Below are positions 21,629-29,292 of a stretch of DNA of 36,299 nt, one piece after another (position 1 is the first letter of the stretch; each line of letters opens with the position of its first letter). Origin of the DNA: a virus; IMG/VR virus record IMGVR_UViG_3300034092_000622, positions 1 to 36,299 of that record; one strand, written 5' to 3'. The position numbers and the translations under genes are program-made. The notes under the pieces were generated by a model. The model worked only from the letters and a program-made list of their open reading frames with translations, was not told the DNA's origin and did no database searches.

Positions 21629-21964
21629 ATGGCAGTTAGCGTAAGAGTCCTGATCCCGGCAAAAATTGCCGAAAACAGCCAAACAACTCAGTACACAGCG
21701 ACCAATGTGTCGGCCATCATCGACAAGTTTACGGCTACCAACTACAGCAGCGCGGCCGCAACTTTGTCGGTTAACATTGTCACGGCCTTTGACAACGCCG
21801 GCAACCAGAATTTGATCGTCAAGACCAAAACGCTTTTGCCGTCTGAGACGTACACGTTTCCTGAGCTAGTCGGGCAAGTGCTTGCGCCGGGCGGGACGAT
21901 TTCAACGCTTGCTGGCACGGCTACGGCTATCAACATCCGCGCTTCGGGCCGAGAGATTTCGTGA
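21629..21964 (+). CDS. Small beta-sandwich structural protein
   Basis: A 111-aa protein (start MAVSVRVLIPAKIAENSQTT) with regular beta-strand alternation and an end VGQVLAPGGTISTLAGTATA. The look is that of small virion proteins that interact with tails or fibres. It overlaps the acetyltransferase gene by GTGA. No family named. Confidence 0.6.
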   Translation: MAVSVRVLIPAKIAENSQTTQYTATNVSAIIDKFTATNYSSAAATLSVNIVTAFDNAGNQNLIVKTKTLLPSETYTFPELVGQVLAPGGTISTLAGTATAINIRASGREIS

Positions 21965-22419
21965 TCGTCCGCAACGCCATCGCTGAGGACTTGCCGCGCT
22001 ACCTGCCACTCGCGCAGGCCTTTCATGCGGCGTCCCCCATGCACGGCGTTATTCCGTTTGACGTGGACGGCTACTCAGACTTTTACTTACGCGCCATACA
22101 TGACCCGTCGGTAGGCGTTTGGCTGGCTGAAGACGATGGCAAAATTATTGGCATCGCGGGCGCATTGTTCTACCCTATGTACTTCAGCCCGACCAATATG
22201 GTAGTGCAAGAGTTGTGGTGGTGGCTGACCCCCGAAGCACGGGGCAAAGGAGCCGGCCAAGCCATGTACGATACGATTGAATCGTGGGCAATCGCAAAAA
22301 ACGCGACAGCACTTTTTATGATTGCCCTTGAAGATGACCGCGCAGGCAAGATGGCTAGCCTGTATGCACGAAAAGGGTTTCGTCCTATGGAACGCACGTA
22401 TATGAGAGAGGTGGCGTAA
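21961..22419 (+). CDS. GNAT-family N-acetyltransferase
   Basis: A 152-aa protein with a GTG start overlapping the preceding TGA. The GNAT fold is visible: IVRNAIAEDLPRYLPL at the start (alpha1 region), the strand GVWLAEDDGKIIGIAGA, the strand VVQELWWWLTPEARGKGAGQAM with the acetyl-CoA pyrophosphate loop ARGKGAG, and the terminal YARKGFRPMERTYMREV. GNAT enzymes move acetyl from acetyl-CoA to amines. Such genes are common among tail genes of aquatic phages, where the substrate is unknown; a virion protein or a host target are options. Confidence 0.85.
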   Translation: MIVRNAIAEDLPRYLPLAQAFHAASPMHGVIPFDVDGYSDFYLRAIHDPSVGVWLAEDDGKIIGIAGALFYPMYFSPTNMVVQELWWWLTPEARGKGAGQAMYDTIESWAIAKNATALFMIALEDDRAGKMASLYARKGFRPMERTYMREVA

Positions 22420-23186
22420 TGGCCATTGGAACCGCAGCAGCAATCCTTGGCAGCGCCGTTATTGGCGGTGCCGTCGCGTCGCGGGGGGCCAGCAAGGCCG
22501 CCAAAGCGCAGCAGCAAGCCGCCGATCAAGCGGCGCAAGTGCAGCGCGAGACGTTCGAGCGGCAGGTAGAGCTTCAAGAGCCGTTTCGTCAAGCGGGCAT
22601 GGCGTCGCAGAATGAGCTGATGCGTATGCTGGGGCTTAGCGGCGAGCCCGGTACCCCCGGTTACGGATCAATCGGCGCGCCGTTTACGGCAGAGCAGATG
22701 CAAGCCGACCCCGGCTATGCCTTCCGGCTTGCCGAAGGCGAGAAGGCGTTGGAGCGTATGCAGGCCGCTCGCGGACAGTTGCTCGGTGGCGGCGCTATCC
22801 GCGCTGGCGTGCGGTACGGGCAGGAGATGGGCTCGCAAGAGTACATGAACGCCTTCAATCGCGCCCAAGCGTTGATGGGCACACGCCTTGGCGCGCTTGG
22901 CAGCTTGTACGGCGGCGGCTTGGCAACGGCACAACAGGTTGCAGGGCAGGCTGGCCAGATGGGCACCAACGTCGGCAACCTAATGATGGGCGCCGGGCAG
23001 GCTCGCGCGTCGGGCTACCTTGGACAGTCAAACGCACTGGCGCAGGCGCTTGGGCAGGCGGCTACGGGCTACGGCCTCTATCGGGGCGGATATTTTGGCC
23101 CGACTGGCGGCGCGCCTGCGGGTGCCGCAGGACCGTATGGCGGCTCTGCCATACCGTACACCGGCCAATACGGCACGGGGGGTTAA
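22419..23186 (+). CDS. Putative DNA ejection / internal virion protein
   Basis: A 255-aa protein. An N-terminal hydrophobic Ala/Gly helix (AIGTAAAILGSAVIGGAVAS) is followed by a long Gln/Ala-rich amphipathic helix (about 25-60) and a repetitive Gly/Ala/Gln-rich part (GQAGQMGTNVGNLMMGAGQA). This plan, and the position before two more helical proteins, correspond to the P22 gp7/gp20/gp16 set that is ejected to carry DNA across the envelope. The ATG overlaps the acetyltransferase stop (TAATG). Confidence 0.7.
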   Translation: MAIGTAAAILGSAVIGGAVASRGASKAAKAQQQAADQAAQVQRETFERQVELQEPFRQAGMASQNELMRMLGLSGEPGTPGYGSIGAPFTAEQMQADPGYAFRLAEGEKALERMQAARGQLLGGGAIRAGVRYGQEMGSQEYMNAFNRAQALMGTRLGALGSLYGGGLATAQQVAGQAGQMGTNVGNLMMGAGQARASGYLGQSNALAQALGQAATGYGLYRGGYFGPTGGAPAGAAGPYGGSAIPYTGQYGTGG

Positions 23187-23189
23187 GTC

Positions 23190-24422
23190 ATGGCAGTCAT
23201 TGGTGCAACTCAGTTAGAGCCCGTCAACGTCCTTGGCCAGTACGTGCAAGGACTAGAAGCGGGCCGCGCGGCGACTCGACAGCGCGCGGCGGATCAAGCC
23301 GCTATGTTGGAAGCCCAGCGCGCAGCCGAGCTGCGCAACTTTCTTACCGCTACGCCTGATCTGACCACGGCTGAAGCGCAAAACACACTTATGCGATTTG
23401 GCAAGCCTGGCGCCGAAATGGCTGCCTCGTTTGCTGACATCGCAGGCAAGCGCGCTACGGCAGAGAAAACAGGTATGGAAGTTCGCGGCCTTGAAGCCAA
23501 ATTGGCCGACGAAAATTATGGCCGATTCCAAAAGACGCTTGGCGATCTAGCGTACGGCGAAGCGCCACCGACCAAAGATCAAGTGCTTGACCAGTTAGAC
23601 TTTATGATCGCGCAAGGCACCATTGTGCCGCAGTTCCGCGATTATGCTGCTAGCTCGTTGCCGGATGATCCCGTGCAGCTTCAGGCTGCGCTGCGCGGTC
23701 AGTTCCTGTCGCAGATTCCGCCGGCTGAACGAGCCAAGCTGTTTATACCTATGTCGGCTGAAGTCGAGGCGCAGAAGGCTCGGATTGCTGGTGCGGGCGC
23801 GGCTCGCACCACGGTTAACTTGCCGCCTGCCGGCAAGAAGTTCAGCGAAACGCTGGGCGAGACGGCAGGTAAGCGGCTTGATGACTTCCGCACTAAGGCA
23901 GAGTCGGCGGTGTCTTCGCTGCAAAACTCTGAGCAGCTTGCGCCGTTGCTCAACGATCCGAAGTTTATTTCGGGCACGTTGGCTAACGCGCGTCTGGCTG
24001 TTGCTAAGGCGGCGGGTATCGACGTGTCGGCGACGGAGGCTTACTTCGCGGGCGTTGGCCAGCAGGTTGCCGAGCGCATCACGGCGTTTGGCGCCGGTAC
24101 GGGCCTTTCAGATGCTGACCGTGAGTTTGCTAAGAAGATCGCGGCAGGCGAAGAAACGCTGTCGGTTGAGTCCATCCGACGCATCATTCGCATCAACGAT
24201 AAGTCTGCTCAAAACGTCATTGACCGCTACAACAAAGAGCGCGACATGCTGGCTAAGAAAGAGCCAGAAGTTAAAGACTACTACCCTGAAGTTAAGTTTG
24301 AAGGTCGTGCCGCAGCACCGGCTAATTTGTCACGCGAAGATCAGGACGCCCTCAACTGGGCTAACTCCAACCCGAACGACCCGCGCGCGGCGGAAATCAA
24401 GCAGCGACTTGGAGCACGTTAA
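23190..24422 (+). CDS. Putative DNA ejection protein
   Basis: A 410-aa, almost wholly helical protein (start MAVIGATQLEPVNVLGQYVQ). The N-terminal RQRAADQAAMLEAQRAAELR is a strongly amphipathic Ala-rich helix; a central helical domain (about 230-360) contains SEQLAPLLNDPKFISGTLAN, a motif I have seen in phage internal proteins. No membrane span or catalytic motif. Called from position between the other two ejection-type genes and from composition. Confidence 0.65.
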   Translation: MAVIGATQLEPVNVLGQYVQGLEAGRAATRQRAADQAAMLEAQRAAELRNFLTATPDLTTAEAQNTLMRFGKPGAEMAASFADIAGKRATAEKTGMEVRGLEAKLADENYGRFQKTLGDLAYGEAPPTKDQVLDQLDFMIAQGTIVPQFRDYAASSLPDDPVQLQAALRGQFLSQIPPAERAKLFIPMSAEVEAQKARIAGAGAARTTVNLPPAGKKFSETLGETAGKRLDDFRTKAESAVSSLQNSEQLAPLLNDPKFISGTLANARLAVAKAAGIDVSATEAYFAGVGQQVAERITAFGAGTGLSDADREFAKKIAAGEETLSVESIRRIIRINDKSAQNVIDRYNKERDMLAKKEPEVKDYYPEVKFEGRAAAPANLSREDQDALNWANSNPNDPRAAEIKQRLGAR

Positions 24423-24424
24423 TT

Positions 24425-26332
24425 ATGGCCTTTGATCCAGACGCGTATCTGGCGCAGAAAAAGCCTGCTGCTGCATCAGGGTTTGACCCCGACGCGTATT
24501 TGGCTCAACAGCGCCAAGATGTCATGCCGACCGGGCGCACATGGTCGCAGGTCGGACGAGAAGCCATTAGCAACATTCCCGAAAGCGGGATGCAAATGCT
24601 TAAAGGCTTGTACACGGCAGTCACGCGTCCGCGCGAGACGCTAGAAGAACTCGGCGAAGTGTTGACCGGCGCGTATGCTCGGTTCATCCCGCAAGAGTGG
24701 ATGGCGCGACCCGACAAGGCTGCGGAGTTTATTGCAAAAGCCGATGCCGTTGGTGGTGTCTACCGCGACCGTTACGGCAGCGTCGAGGCGCTCAAGAATA
24801 CCATTGCTACAGACCCCGTTGGCTTCGCCGCCGACGTGTCCACGCTAGCGGGCGCAGGTGCCGTCGCGGCGCCGGGACGTGCAGGTCAAGTGCTGGGCAC
24901 GGTCTCCCGCGTTACGGACCCCACACGCGTCATTACGGCACCTGCGGCGGCGGCTGGTCGCGCGGGTATTAACGCGCTGGAACGCGCTGCGATCGGTGGT
25001 AAGGCCAACGTGCTGCTTGAGGCTGCTGAAGGCCGCGCGCCGGAGATCATCAACGCGCTGCGACAGCAGCCGGAGATCGTGCCGGGCGCTACGCCGACGG
25101 CGGGCGAGGCGGCAGCGCCTGTGGGCGCGACGCGCTTTTCGGCGCTGCAAGAGTCGGCAGAGAAGATTCTGCCCTCCGCGTACATGGCACGCCGACAAGC
25201 CCAAGACGCCGCTCGCGCGGCTTCTATCCGCGAGGTGGGCGGCACGCCGATCCAACTTGAAACGGCGCGCAAAGTACGCGACGCCACGGCCAAGACCAAC
25301 TACGGCGCCGCAGGCAAGCAACTTGTAGACGCGGACGAAGTGTTTGCTGATTTGTTGTCGCGCCCGTCCATGGACAAGGTAATGGCCCGCGCGGCTAACA
25401 TCGCCGCCGAGCGCAAGCAGCCGTTTGTGATCGGCAAAGATATGCCCGAGCAACGCATCCCGTCGTCCATTCTTGGACCCGGTGGCGTACCGGCGCGTGA
25501 AGTGGTCGTTCCTGCGCAGGTCGCGCAGTATCCGGTGCAAAGTCTGCACTACATCAAGATGGCGTACGACGACCTTATCCGTGACCCGGCCACGTTTGGC
25601 ATTGGCAAGTCCGAAGCGGCGGCGGTTGCAGGCACCCGCGCTGAGTTTTTGAACTGGTTGGAAGGTAAAGCGAGCAGCTACAAAGGCGCCCGCGAGACGT
25701 TCGCGCGTCAAAGCGGCCCGATCAACCAGATGGAAGTCGGCCAGTACCTCGAAAGCAAGCTGACCTCAGCGCTGCAAGGTGAGCAGAAGCTCCGCCCGGC
25801 AGCGTTTGCGGGCGCGGTCGAGGCTGCGCCGCAGACGATTCAGCGCGCTACCGTGGGCGCGCCGCGCTATGAAAAGCTCTCCGACGTGTTAACGCCGGGG
25901 CAGGTTAAAATCGTTGAGGACATCCGCAAAGACTTGGCGCGCCAGGCGCTCTACCGCGAGCAAGCTCGCGCGGCACGCCCGGCTGGCCCCAGTGCTGAGA
26001 CGGCCGGCACGCAGCTTATGGTTGAAGCAGCAGGCGGCGTGGCGATGCCGACGTTGCTTAACCGCGTCACGACTGTAGCCAACGCGATCCTAAAGCGCTT
26101 GGCTGGCAAGATCGACCGCAAGCTCGCTATTGAAATCGCTACCGACATGCTGCAACCCGAGACGGCTGCGCTTGCCCTTGAGGCCGCGCAACGCCGCGCG
26201 GGGACCGTGCAGGAAATCACCGGCGGTGTCCGTCGTGCGGGCGCAGCAGCGCAGCGCGCGGCAGCTCCGGCGGCTGTAGTAACAAACGCCCTCGCAGGCG
26301 CTGAAGCCCGTCAAAATCAATTAGCTCGATAA
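24425..26332 (+). CDS. Large internal virion / DNA ejection protein
   Basis: A 635-aa helical, Ala/Arg-rich protein and the last of the virion genes. Its N-terminus has a 9-residue motif twice, FDPDAYLAQ at residues 3-11 and 19-27. Next comes a conserved part with REAISNIPESGMQMLKGLYT. The rest is long amphipathic helix with many Arg and Ala. Size and place match the largest P22 ejection protein (gp16, 609 aa). I see no lytic transglycosylase or peptidase motif. The FDPDAYLA repeat is common at the N-terminus of such proteins in aquatic phages and may be a packaging or docking signal. Confidence 0.7.
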   Translation: MAFDPDAYLAQKKPAAASGFDPDAYLAQQRQDVMPTGRTWSQVGREAISNIPESGMQMLKGLYTAVTRPRETLEELGEVLTGAYARFIPQEWMARPDKAAEFIAKADAVGGVYRDRYGSVEALKNTIATDPVGFAADVSTLAGAGAVAAPGRAGQVLGTVSRVTDPTRVITAPAAAAGRAGINALERAAIGGKANVLLEAAEGRAPEIINALRQQPEIVPGATPTAGEAAAPVGATRFSALQESAEKILPSAYMARRQAQDAARAASIREVGGTPIQLETARKVRDATAKTNYGAAGKQLVDADEVFADLLSRPSMDKVMARAANIAAERKQPFVIGKDMPEQRIPSSILGPGGVPAREVVVPAQVAQYPVQSLHYIKMAYDDLIRDPATFGIGKSEAAAVAGTRAEFLNWLEGKASSYKGARETFARQSGPINQMEVGQYLESKLTSALQGEQKLRPAAFAGAVEAAPQTIQRATVGAPRYEKLSDVLTPGQVKIVEDIRKDLARQALYREQARAARPAGPSAETAGTQLMVEAAGGVAMPTLLNRVTTVANAILKRLAGKIDRKLAIEIATDMLQPETAALALEAAQRRAGTVQEITGGVRRAGAAAQRAAAPAAVVTNALAGAEARQNQLAR

Positions 26333-26342
26333 GGAGACGACT

Positions 26343-26549
26343 ATGCCCCCGTCAATTAAAGGTGCGCTTAAATCCAAAACGGTGTGGTGGAACGTCATGC
26401 TGGCGTTGCTCGCTAGCATTGAGATGTTTGCTGGGCACCTGACGACGCTGTTCGGCCAAGACATCGCAGCGTCAATCTTGCTGGTTGGTGCGGTCACGAA
26501 CCTGGTGCTGCGTACGATTACGACGCAGGCACTTGCCGATAAGAAGTGA
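26343..26549 (+). CDS. Holin
   Basis: A 68-aa protein (start MPPSIKGALKSKTVWWNVML) with a strong AAGGAG site. Two hydrophobic spans (about 15-32 and 41-58) and a short basic tail fit a class II-like holin that opens the inner membrane for the endolysin. The 'KSKTVWWN' start before the first span is common to this holin type. It opens the lysis cassette directly after the last virion gene. Confidence 0.75.
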   Translation: MPPSIKGALKSKTVWWNVMLALLASIEMFAGHLTTLFGQDIAASILLVGAVTNLVLRTITTQALADKK

Positions 26550-26725
26550 CGGTTGAAACCAAGGACTTGCGCCTACTGAAGACGGACTATGGCCATAAGG
26601 TCAAGTCCGTTGCCGACCGGGTAGCAAGGCTAGAAAAGCGAATTGATTGGGTCGAAAAGCTGCTGTGGCTGTCGGCGGGAGCGCTGATTAGCTGGCTTGT
26701 CACCCTAGTGCTACGGAGCGTGTGA
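26546..26725 (+). CDS. Small coiled-coil membrane protein (XhlA-like)
   Basis: A 59-aa frame that starts at the GTG overlapping the holin stop (GTGA) and ends at a TGA overlapping the next ATG (TGATG). It has a charged coiled coil, VKSVADRVARLEKRIDWVEK, followed by one C-terminal membrane span (WLSAGALISWLVTLVL). This is the plan of the XhlA family, membrane-bound lysis accessory proteins. It has no good ribosome site of its own and is presumably translated by coupling. Confidence 0.7.
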   Translation: MTVETKDLRLLKTDYGHKVKSVADRVARLEKRIDWVEKLLWLSAGALISWLVTLVLRSV

Positions 26726-26952
26726 TGGACGACGGGCAGATTCTTTTTAACATCATCATAGGAATCGCTGGCTTGTTTGGCGGGTGGATTCTCAACAACA
26801 TTAGCCGCAGCATTGAACGGTTAGACCGCGACGTTCGGCAATTACCGTTGACTTACGTGACCCGTGCCGACTATCGCGCTGACATCGACGAAATCAAAAC
26901 GATGTTGATGCGCATAAACGACAAGCTGGACGACAAAGCGGACAAGCCGTGA
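26725..26952 (+). CDS. Small membrane protein of the lysis cassette
   Basis: A 75-aa protein. I choose the ATG at 26725, 6 bases after GGAG, over the GTG at 26722, which would be too close. It has the reverse plan of its neighbour: an N-terminal membrane span (ILFNIIIGIAGLFGGWILNN, about 6-25) followed by a soluble charged coiled coil. It could be an antiholin or pinholin partner, or a spanin-associated protein. The stop overlaps the endolysin start (GTGA). Confidence 0.65.
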   Translation: MDDGQILFNIIIGIAGLFGGWILNNISRSIERLDRDVRQLPLTYVTRADYRADIDEIKTMLMRINDKLDDKADKP

Positions 26953-27290
26953 CGTTAGGCCAAAAGCAGCGCGTGTTTGCCCGTCTGGTGGCCAAACTTA
27001 TTGAAAAGGCTTACGAGTTGGGCTATGAGGTCTCACTAGGCGACGCCTACAGAGACCCCAGAGTCCACGGCGCTTTAGGCGTACGTAAGTCCTATAGCCA
27101 TCCCAACAGCGCCCATAAGGTGCGTTTGGCTATTGATCTCAACTTGTTCCGAAACGGAGAGTTTCTGGAACAGTCCGAAGACCACAAACCGCTTGGCGAA
27201 TGGTGGGAGCAACAGCATCCGCTTGCGCGCTGGGGCGGGCGGTTTGACGACGGCAACCACTACAGTTTTGAGCACAATGGTGTAAAGTAG
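26949..27290 (+). CDS. Endolysin, M15 family peptidase
   Basis: A 113-aa enzyme with a GTG start. The zinc-site motifs of M15 D-Ala-D-Ala/L-Ala-D-Glu peptidases are visible: SAHKVRLAIDLNLF (His and Asp ligands) and DGNHYSFEH (second His). It cuts peptidoglycan stem peptides. The sequence has the full pattern of the small M15 endolysins of aquatic phages (SLGDAYRDPRVHG). No signal peptide, so it depends on the holin. It is flanked by holin-like and spanin genes. Confidence 0.92.
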   Translation: MTLGQKQRVFARLVAKLIEKAYELGYEVSLGDAYRDPRVHGALGVRKSYSHPNSAHKVRLAIDLNLFRNGEFLEQSEDHKPLGEWWEQQHPLARWGGRFDDGNHYSFEHNGVK

Positions 27291-27751
27291 TGCCTTACTG
27301 GTTACTGAAGTACGCGCCGCATTTGATCTTGACTGCCGGGCTAGGGTTGCTGGCAGTCTACGCGGCACACACATTTCGGGAGCAAGGCCGTGAAGAAATC
27401 CGCCCTCAAGTGGAGCGTCTGGAAGCTGAACTACGGACCGAGCGTGCTAATCGCATACGCGCTGAAATGGCTTCGTCTGCGTACGCATCCGAATTGGCTA
27501 GTCTTGCTCGCCGCCCTGTTCGCAATACTCCTGTCCGGTTGTGCCGTGAGCCCGCCGCAGTGCCAGCCGGTAGCGCCGCCCAAGGAGCTGATGGAGCCGC
27601 CTCCACCACCGGGAGCAGTGCAGGATCGGCTGGAACAAATATTGAACAAGGGCCAGACATCGGGCCCGAGTTACGAGAGCTAGCCGCGCAATGCGACGCG
27701 CAAAACGCAAAACTGCGAGCGCTGCAAAAGTGGGCGCAAACGACGCCGTAA
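27290..27751 (+). CDS. Inner-membrane spanin (Rz-like)
   Basis: A 153-aa protein with a GTG start that shares its G with the endolysin TAG. It has an N-terminal membrane anchor (about 5-26, YAPHLILTAGLGLLAVYAA), then a periplasmic coiled coil (REEIRPQVERLEAELRTERA), a Gly/Ser/Thr-rich link and a final helix (AAQCDAQNAKLRALQKW). This is the i-spanin plan. Together with the lipoprotein gene nested inside it in the +1 frame, it fuses inner and outer membrane at the end of lysis. Confidence 0.8.
   Translation: MPYWLLKYAPHLILTAGLGLLAVYAAHTFREQGREEIRPQVERLEAELRTERANRIRAEMASSAYASELASLARRPVRNTPVRLCREPAAVPAGSAAQGADGAASTTGSSAGSAGTNIEQGPDIGPELRELAAQCDAQNAKLRALQKWAQTTP
27390..27683 (+). CDS. Outer-membrane spanin lipoprotein (Rz1-like), nested
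   Basis: This frame lies wholly inside the Rz-like gene, shifted by one base. It encodes a hydrophobic segment (WLVLLAALFAILLSGC) ending in a perfect lipobox, LSG-Cys, and then a short proline-rich mature part (PPQCQPVAPPKELMEPPPPP), the hallmark of Rz1 o-spanins. A GTG at 27390 has a GGAG nearby upstream but gives a long basic region before the span; a GTG at 27444 would give a more normal signal sequence. I keep 27390 for the record. Confidence 0.82.
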   Translation: MKKSALKWSVWKLNYGPSVLIAYALKWLRLRTHPNWLVLLAALFAILLSGCAVSPPQCQPVAPPKELMEPPPPPGAVQDRLEQILNKGQTSGPSYES

Positions 27752-28047
27752 CACGCGCCGACGGTATCCCACAGCACTTTCAACTTGCCGGCCACACGAT
27801 CAAAGTAAAAGTCATTCCGCCCTCAAAGTGGCGGCATGGCAAAAATTGTGTTGGAATGTGGCTTCCAGACAAATATGAAATCCATATTCTAAGTTCTTGT
27901 AAAGGCACGAATCGCCAACAGGTGTGGGCGCATGAAGCAACCCACGCCATGCTTGACGTGGCAGGGCATGATGACTTGTCCCGCGACGAACAGCTTGTGG
28001 ATCGGCTTGGGCACTTGTTGCAGCAGATGCTAACAACAATGGAGTAA
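27691..28047 (+). CDS. Small zinc metallopeptidase-like protein
   Basis: A 118-aa protein. The motif VWAHEATHAMLDVAGHDDLS contains HExxH (HEATH), followed by DEQLVDRLGHLLQQ, whose Glu could be the third zinc ligand. This resembles the ImmA/IrrE-like and SprT-like small peptidases. The N-terminal 25 residues are basic and overlap the end of the Rz-like gene, so the true start may be a later codon. The gene lies between the lysis cassette and the phosphoesterase. ImmA-type enzymes cleave repressors; here the target is unknown. Confidence 0.7.
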   Translation: MRRAKRKTASAAKVGANDAVTRADGIPQHFQLAGHTIKVKVIPPSKWRHGKNCVGMWLPDKYEIHILSSCKGTNRQQVWAHEATHAMLDVAGHDDLSRDEQLVDRLGHLLQQMLTTME

Positions 28048-28050
28048 ACG

Positions 28051-29124
28051 ATGTATTCACAAGCTACTGATGATGAAATTCTAAAGGCAGTACAAGACGC
28101 TAACGGCATCCGAGCAGTAGCCGCCGCTAAACTGGGGTTACACGAACGAAGCCTGTTGATGCGGCTAAAAAAGATGACAGCCAAGGGATACACAATTCCG
28201 AAGTCAACGTATCGTTCTAACTCTGTAAAACAGCCCGTTGAAAAGCCGGGGTACTCATTTACGCCGCTGCCCGATGACGACGTACCCATTGAGCAGCTTA
28301 TCGAGCACCGCAAACGGCAGTTTGCGCATAAGCGCGACCACGAAGAAGCCTCGAAACTAATTCCAATTCGGATCAAAATACCCGGCGCCATAGGCATCTT
28401 GTTCTTTGGCGATCCGCATGTCGATGACGACGGCACCGACATCGAGGCGCTGGAGCGCCACACGAAGCTCGTCCAAGACACCGAAGGGTTGTTCGCCGTC
28501 AACGTTGGCGACACCACGAACAACTGGGTAGGCCGTCTGGCCAAGCTCTACGGCGAGCAGAGTACGTCAGCGGCGCAGGCCTGGCGTCTTGCAGAGTGGT
28601 TCGTGAACCGATGCAACTGGCTCTGGATACTCGGCGGCAACCACGATTTGTGGTCAGGCTCGGGCGACCCGATGCGTTGGATTGCCAAACAACAGGACGC
28701 GCTCTACAAGTCAAGCGAGGCGCGCATCGCGCTGCGCTTTCCGAACGGGGTCGAGGTGCGCGTCAACAGCCGCCACGACCACACGGGCTCGTCGATCTGG
28801 AACCCGGCTCATGGGCCAATGAAGGCGGCGATTATGGGCACCCGCGACCACATTTACGTCGCGGGGCACAAACACGAATCGGCTTACTCGGTACTCAAAG
28901 ACCCGATTACGGGTATTGCGATGCACACGATGAAGGTCGCCAGCTACAAAGTGTTTGATCGCTACGCCAAGGAGCGAGGCTTCCGCGACAACGCGTTCAG
29001 TCCCTGCGCCCTAGTGACGATCAACCCGAGCCTGCCACCAGACCATCCCGATATGGTCAAAGTCTGGTGGACGCCCGAAGAAGGCGCCGAATACTTACGC
29101 TACCTGCGAGCGCGGGGCGAGTAG
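28051..29124 (+). CDS. Metallophosphoesterase with N-terminal helix-turn-helix
   Basis: A 357-aa protein. Residues about 5-45 (EILKAVQDANGIRAVAAAKLGLHERSLLMR in outline) look like a Fis-type or homeodomain-like HTH. From residue 115 the calcineurin-like phosphoesterase motifs follow: FFGDPHVDDDG (Asp121, His123), NVGDTTNNW, GGNHDLW (Asn197, His198), and VAGHKHESAY. This family is common in phages; members are nucleases or phosphatases, and one with DNA-binding HTH is probably a DNA end or strand nuclease. GGAG precedes the ATG. Its end overlaps the leftward gene at 29095 by 30 bp. Confidence 0.88.
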   Translation: MYSQATDDEILKAVQDANGIRAVAAAKLGLHERSLLMRLKKMTAKGYTIPKSTYRSNSVKQPVEKPGYSFTPLPDDDVPIEQLIEHRKRQFAHKRDHEEASKLIPIRIKIPGAIGILFFGDPHVDDDGTDIEALERHTKLVQDTEGLFAVNVGDTTNNWVGRLAKLYGEQSTSAAQAWRLAEWFVNRCNWLWILGGNHDLWSGSGDPMRWIAKQQDALYKSSEARIALRFPNGVEVRVNSRHDHTGSSIWNPAHGPMKAAIMGTRDHIYVAGHKHESAYSVLKDPITGIAMHTMKVASYKVFDRYAKERGFRDNAFSPCALVTINPSLPPDHPDMVKVWWTPEEGAEYLRYLRARGE

Positions 29125-29292
29125 GGCCATCATCTCAGCCCGCTCGCGTGTCGCGCGCAGGGCGCAGTAACGCTGGTGCAGTCGCTCGACAAAGGTGACG
29201 CGCTGGCGGCCTGCCATCTCGGCGTCAAGAAGGGCTTTGACCTCAGTTTCGGCCATCTGATTCAGTTGTGCGTTTAGTTCGCGCCAGTTCAT
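29095..29292 (-). CDS. Small helical hypothetical protein
   Basis: A 65-aa protein starting MNWRELNAQLNQMAETEVKA at the ATG that overlaps the helicase TGA (ATGA). It is helical, with a basic end (LHQRYCALRATRERAEM). Short 'MNWxELNxxIxxMxxxEVKxLLxxE' proteins beside phage replication genes are common, and their function is unknown. It is last in the leftward replication operon and overlaps the converging phosphoesterase gene by 30 bp. Confidence 0.7.
   Translation of the reverse strand: MNWRELNAQLNQMAETEVKALLDAEMAGRQRVTFVERLHQRYCALRATRERAEMMALLAPRSQVA

Noticed and set aside
24845-25711. 288-aa open frame antisense to the ejection protein gene
   Set aside because: Arg/His-rich low-complexity product typical of antisense reading of G+C-rich DNA; the sense gene is convincing.
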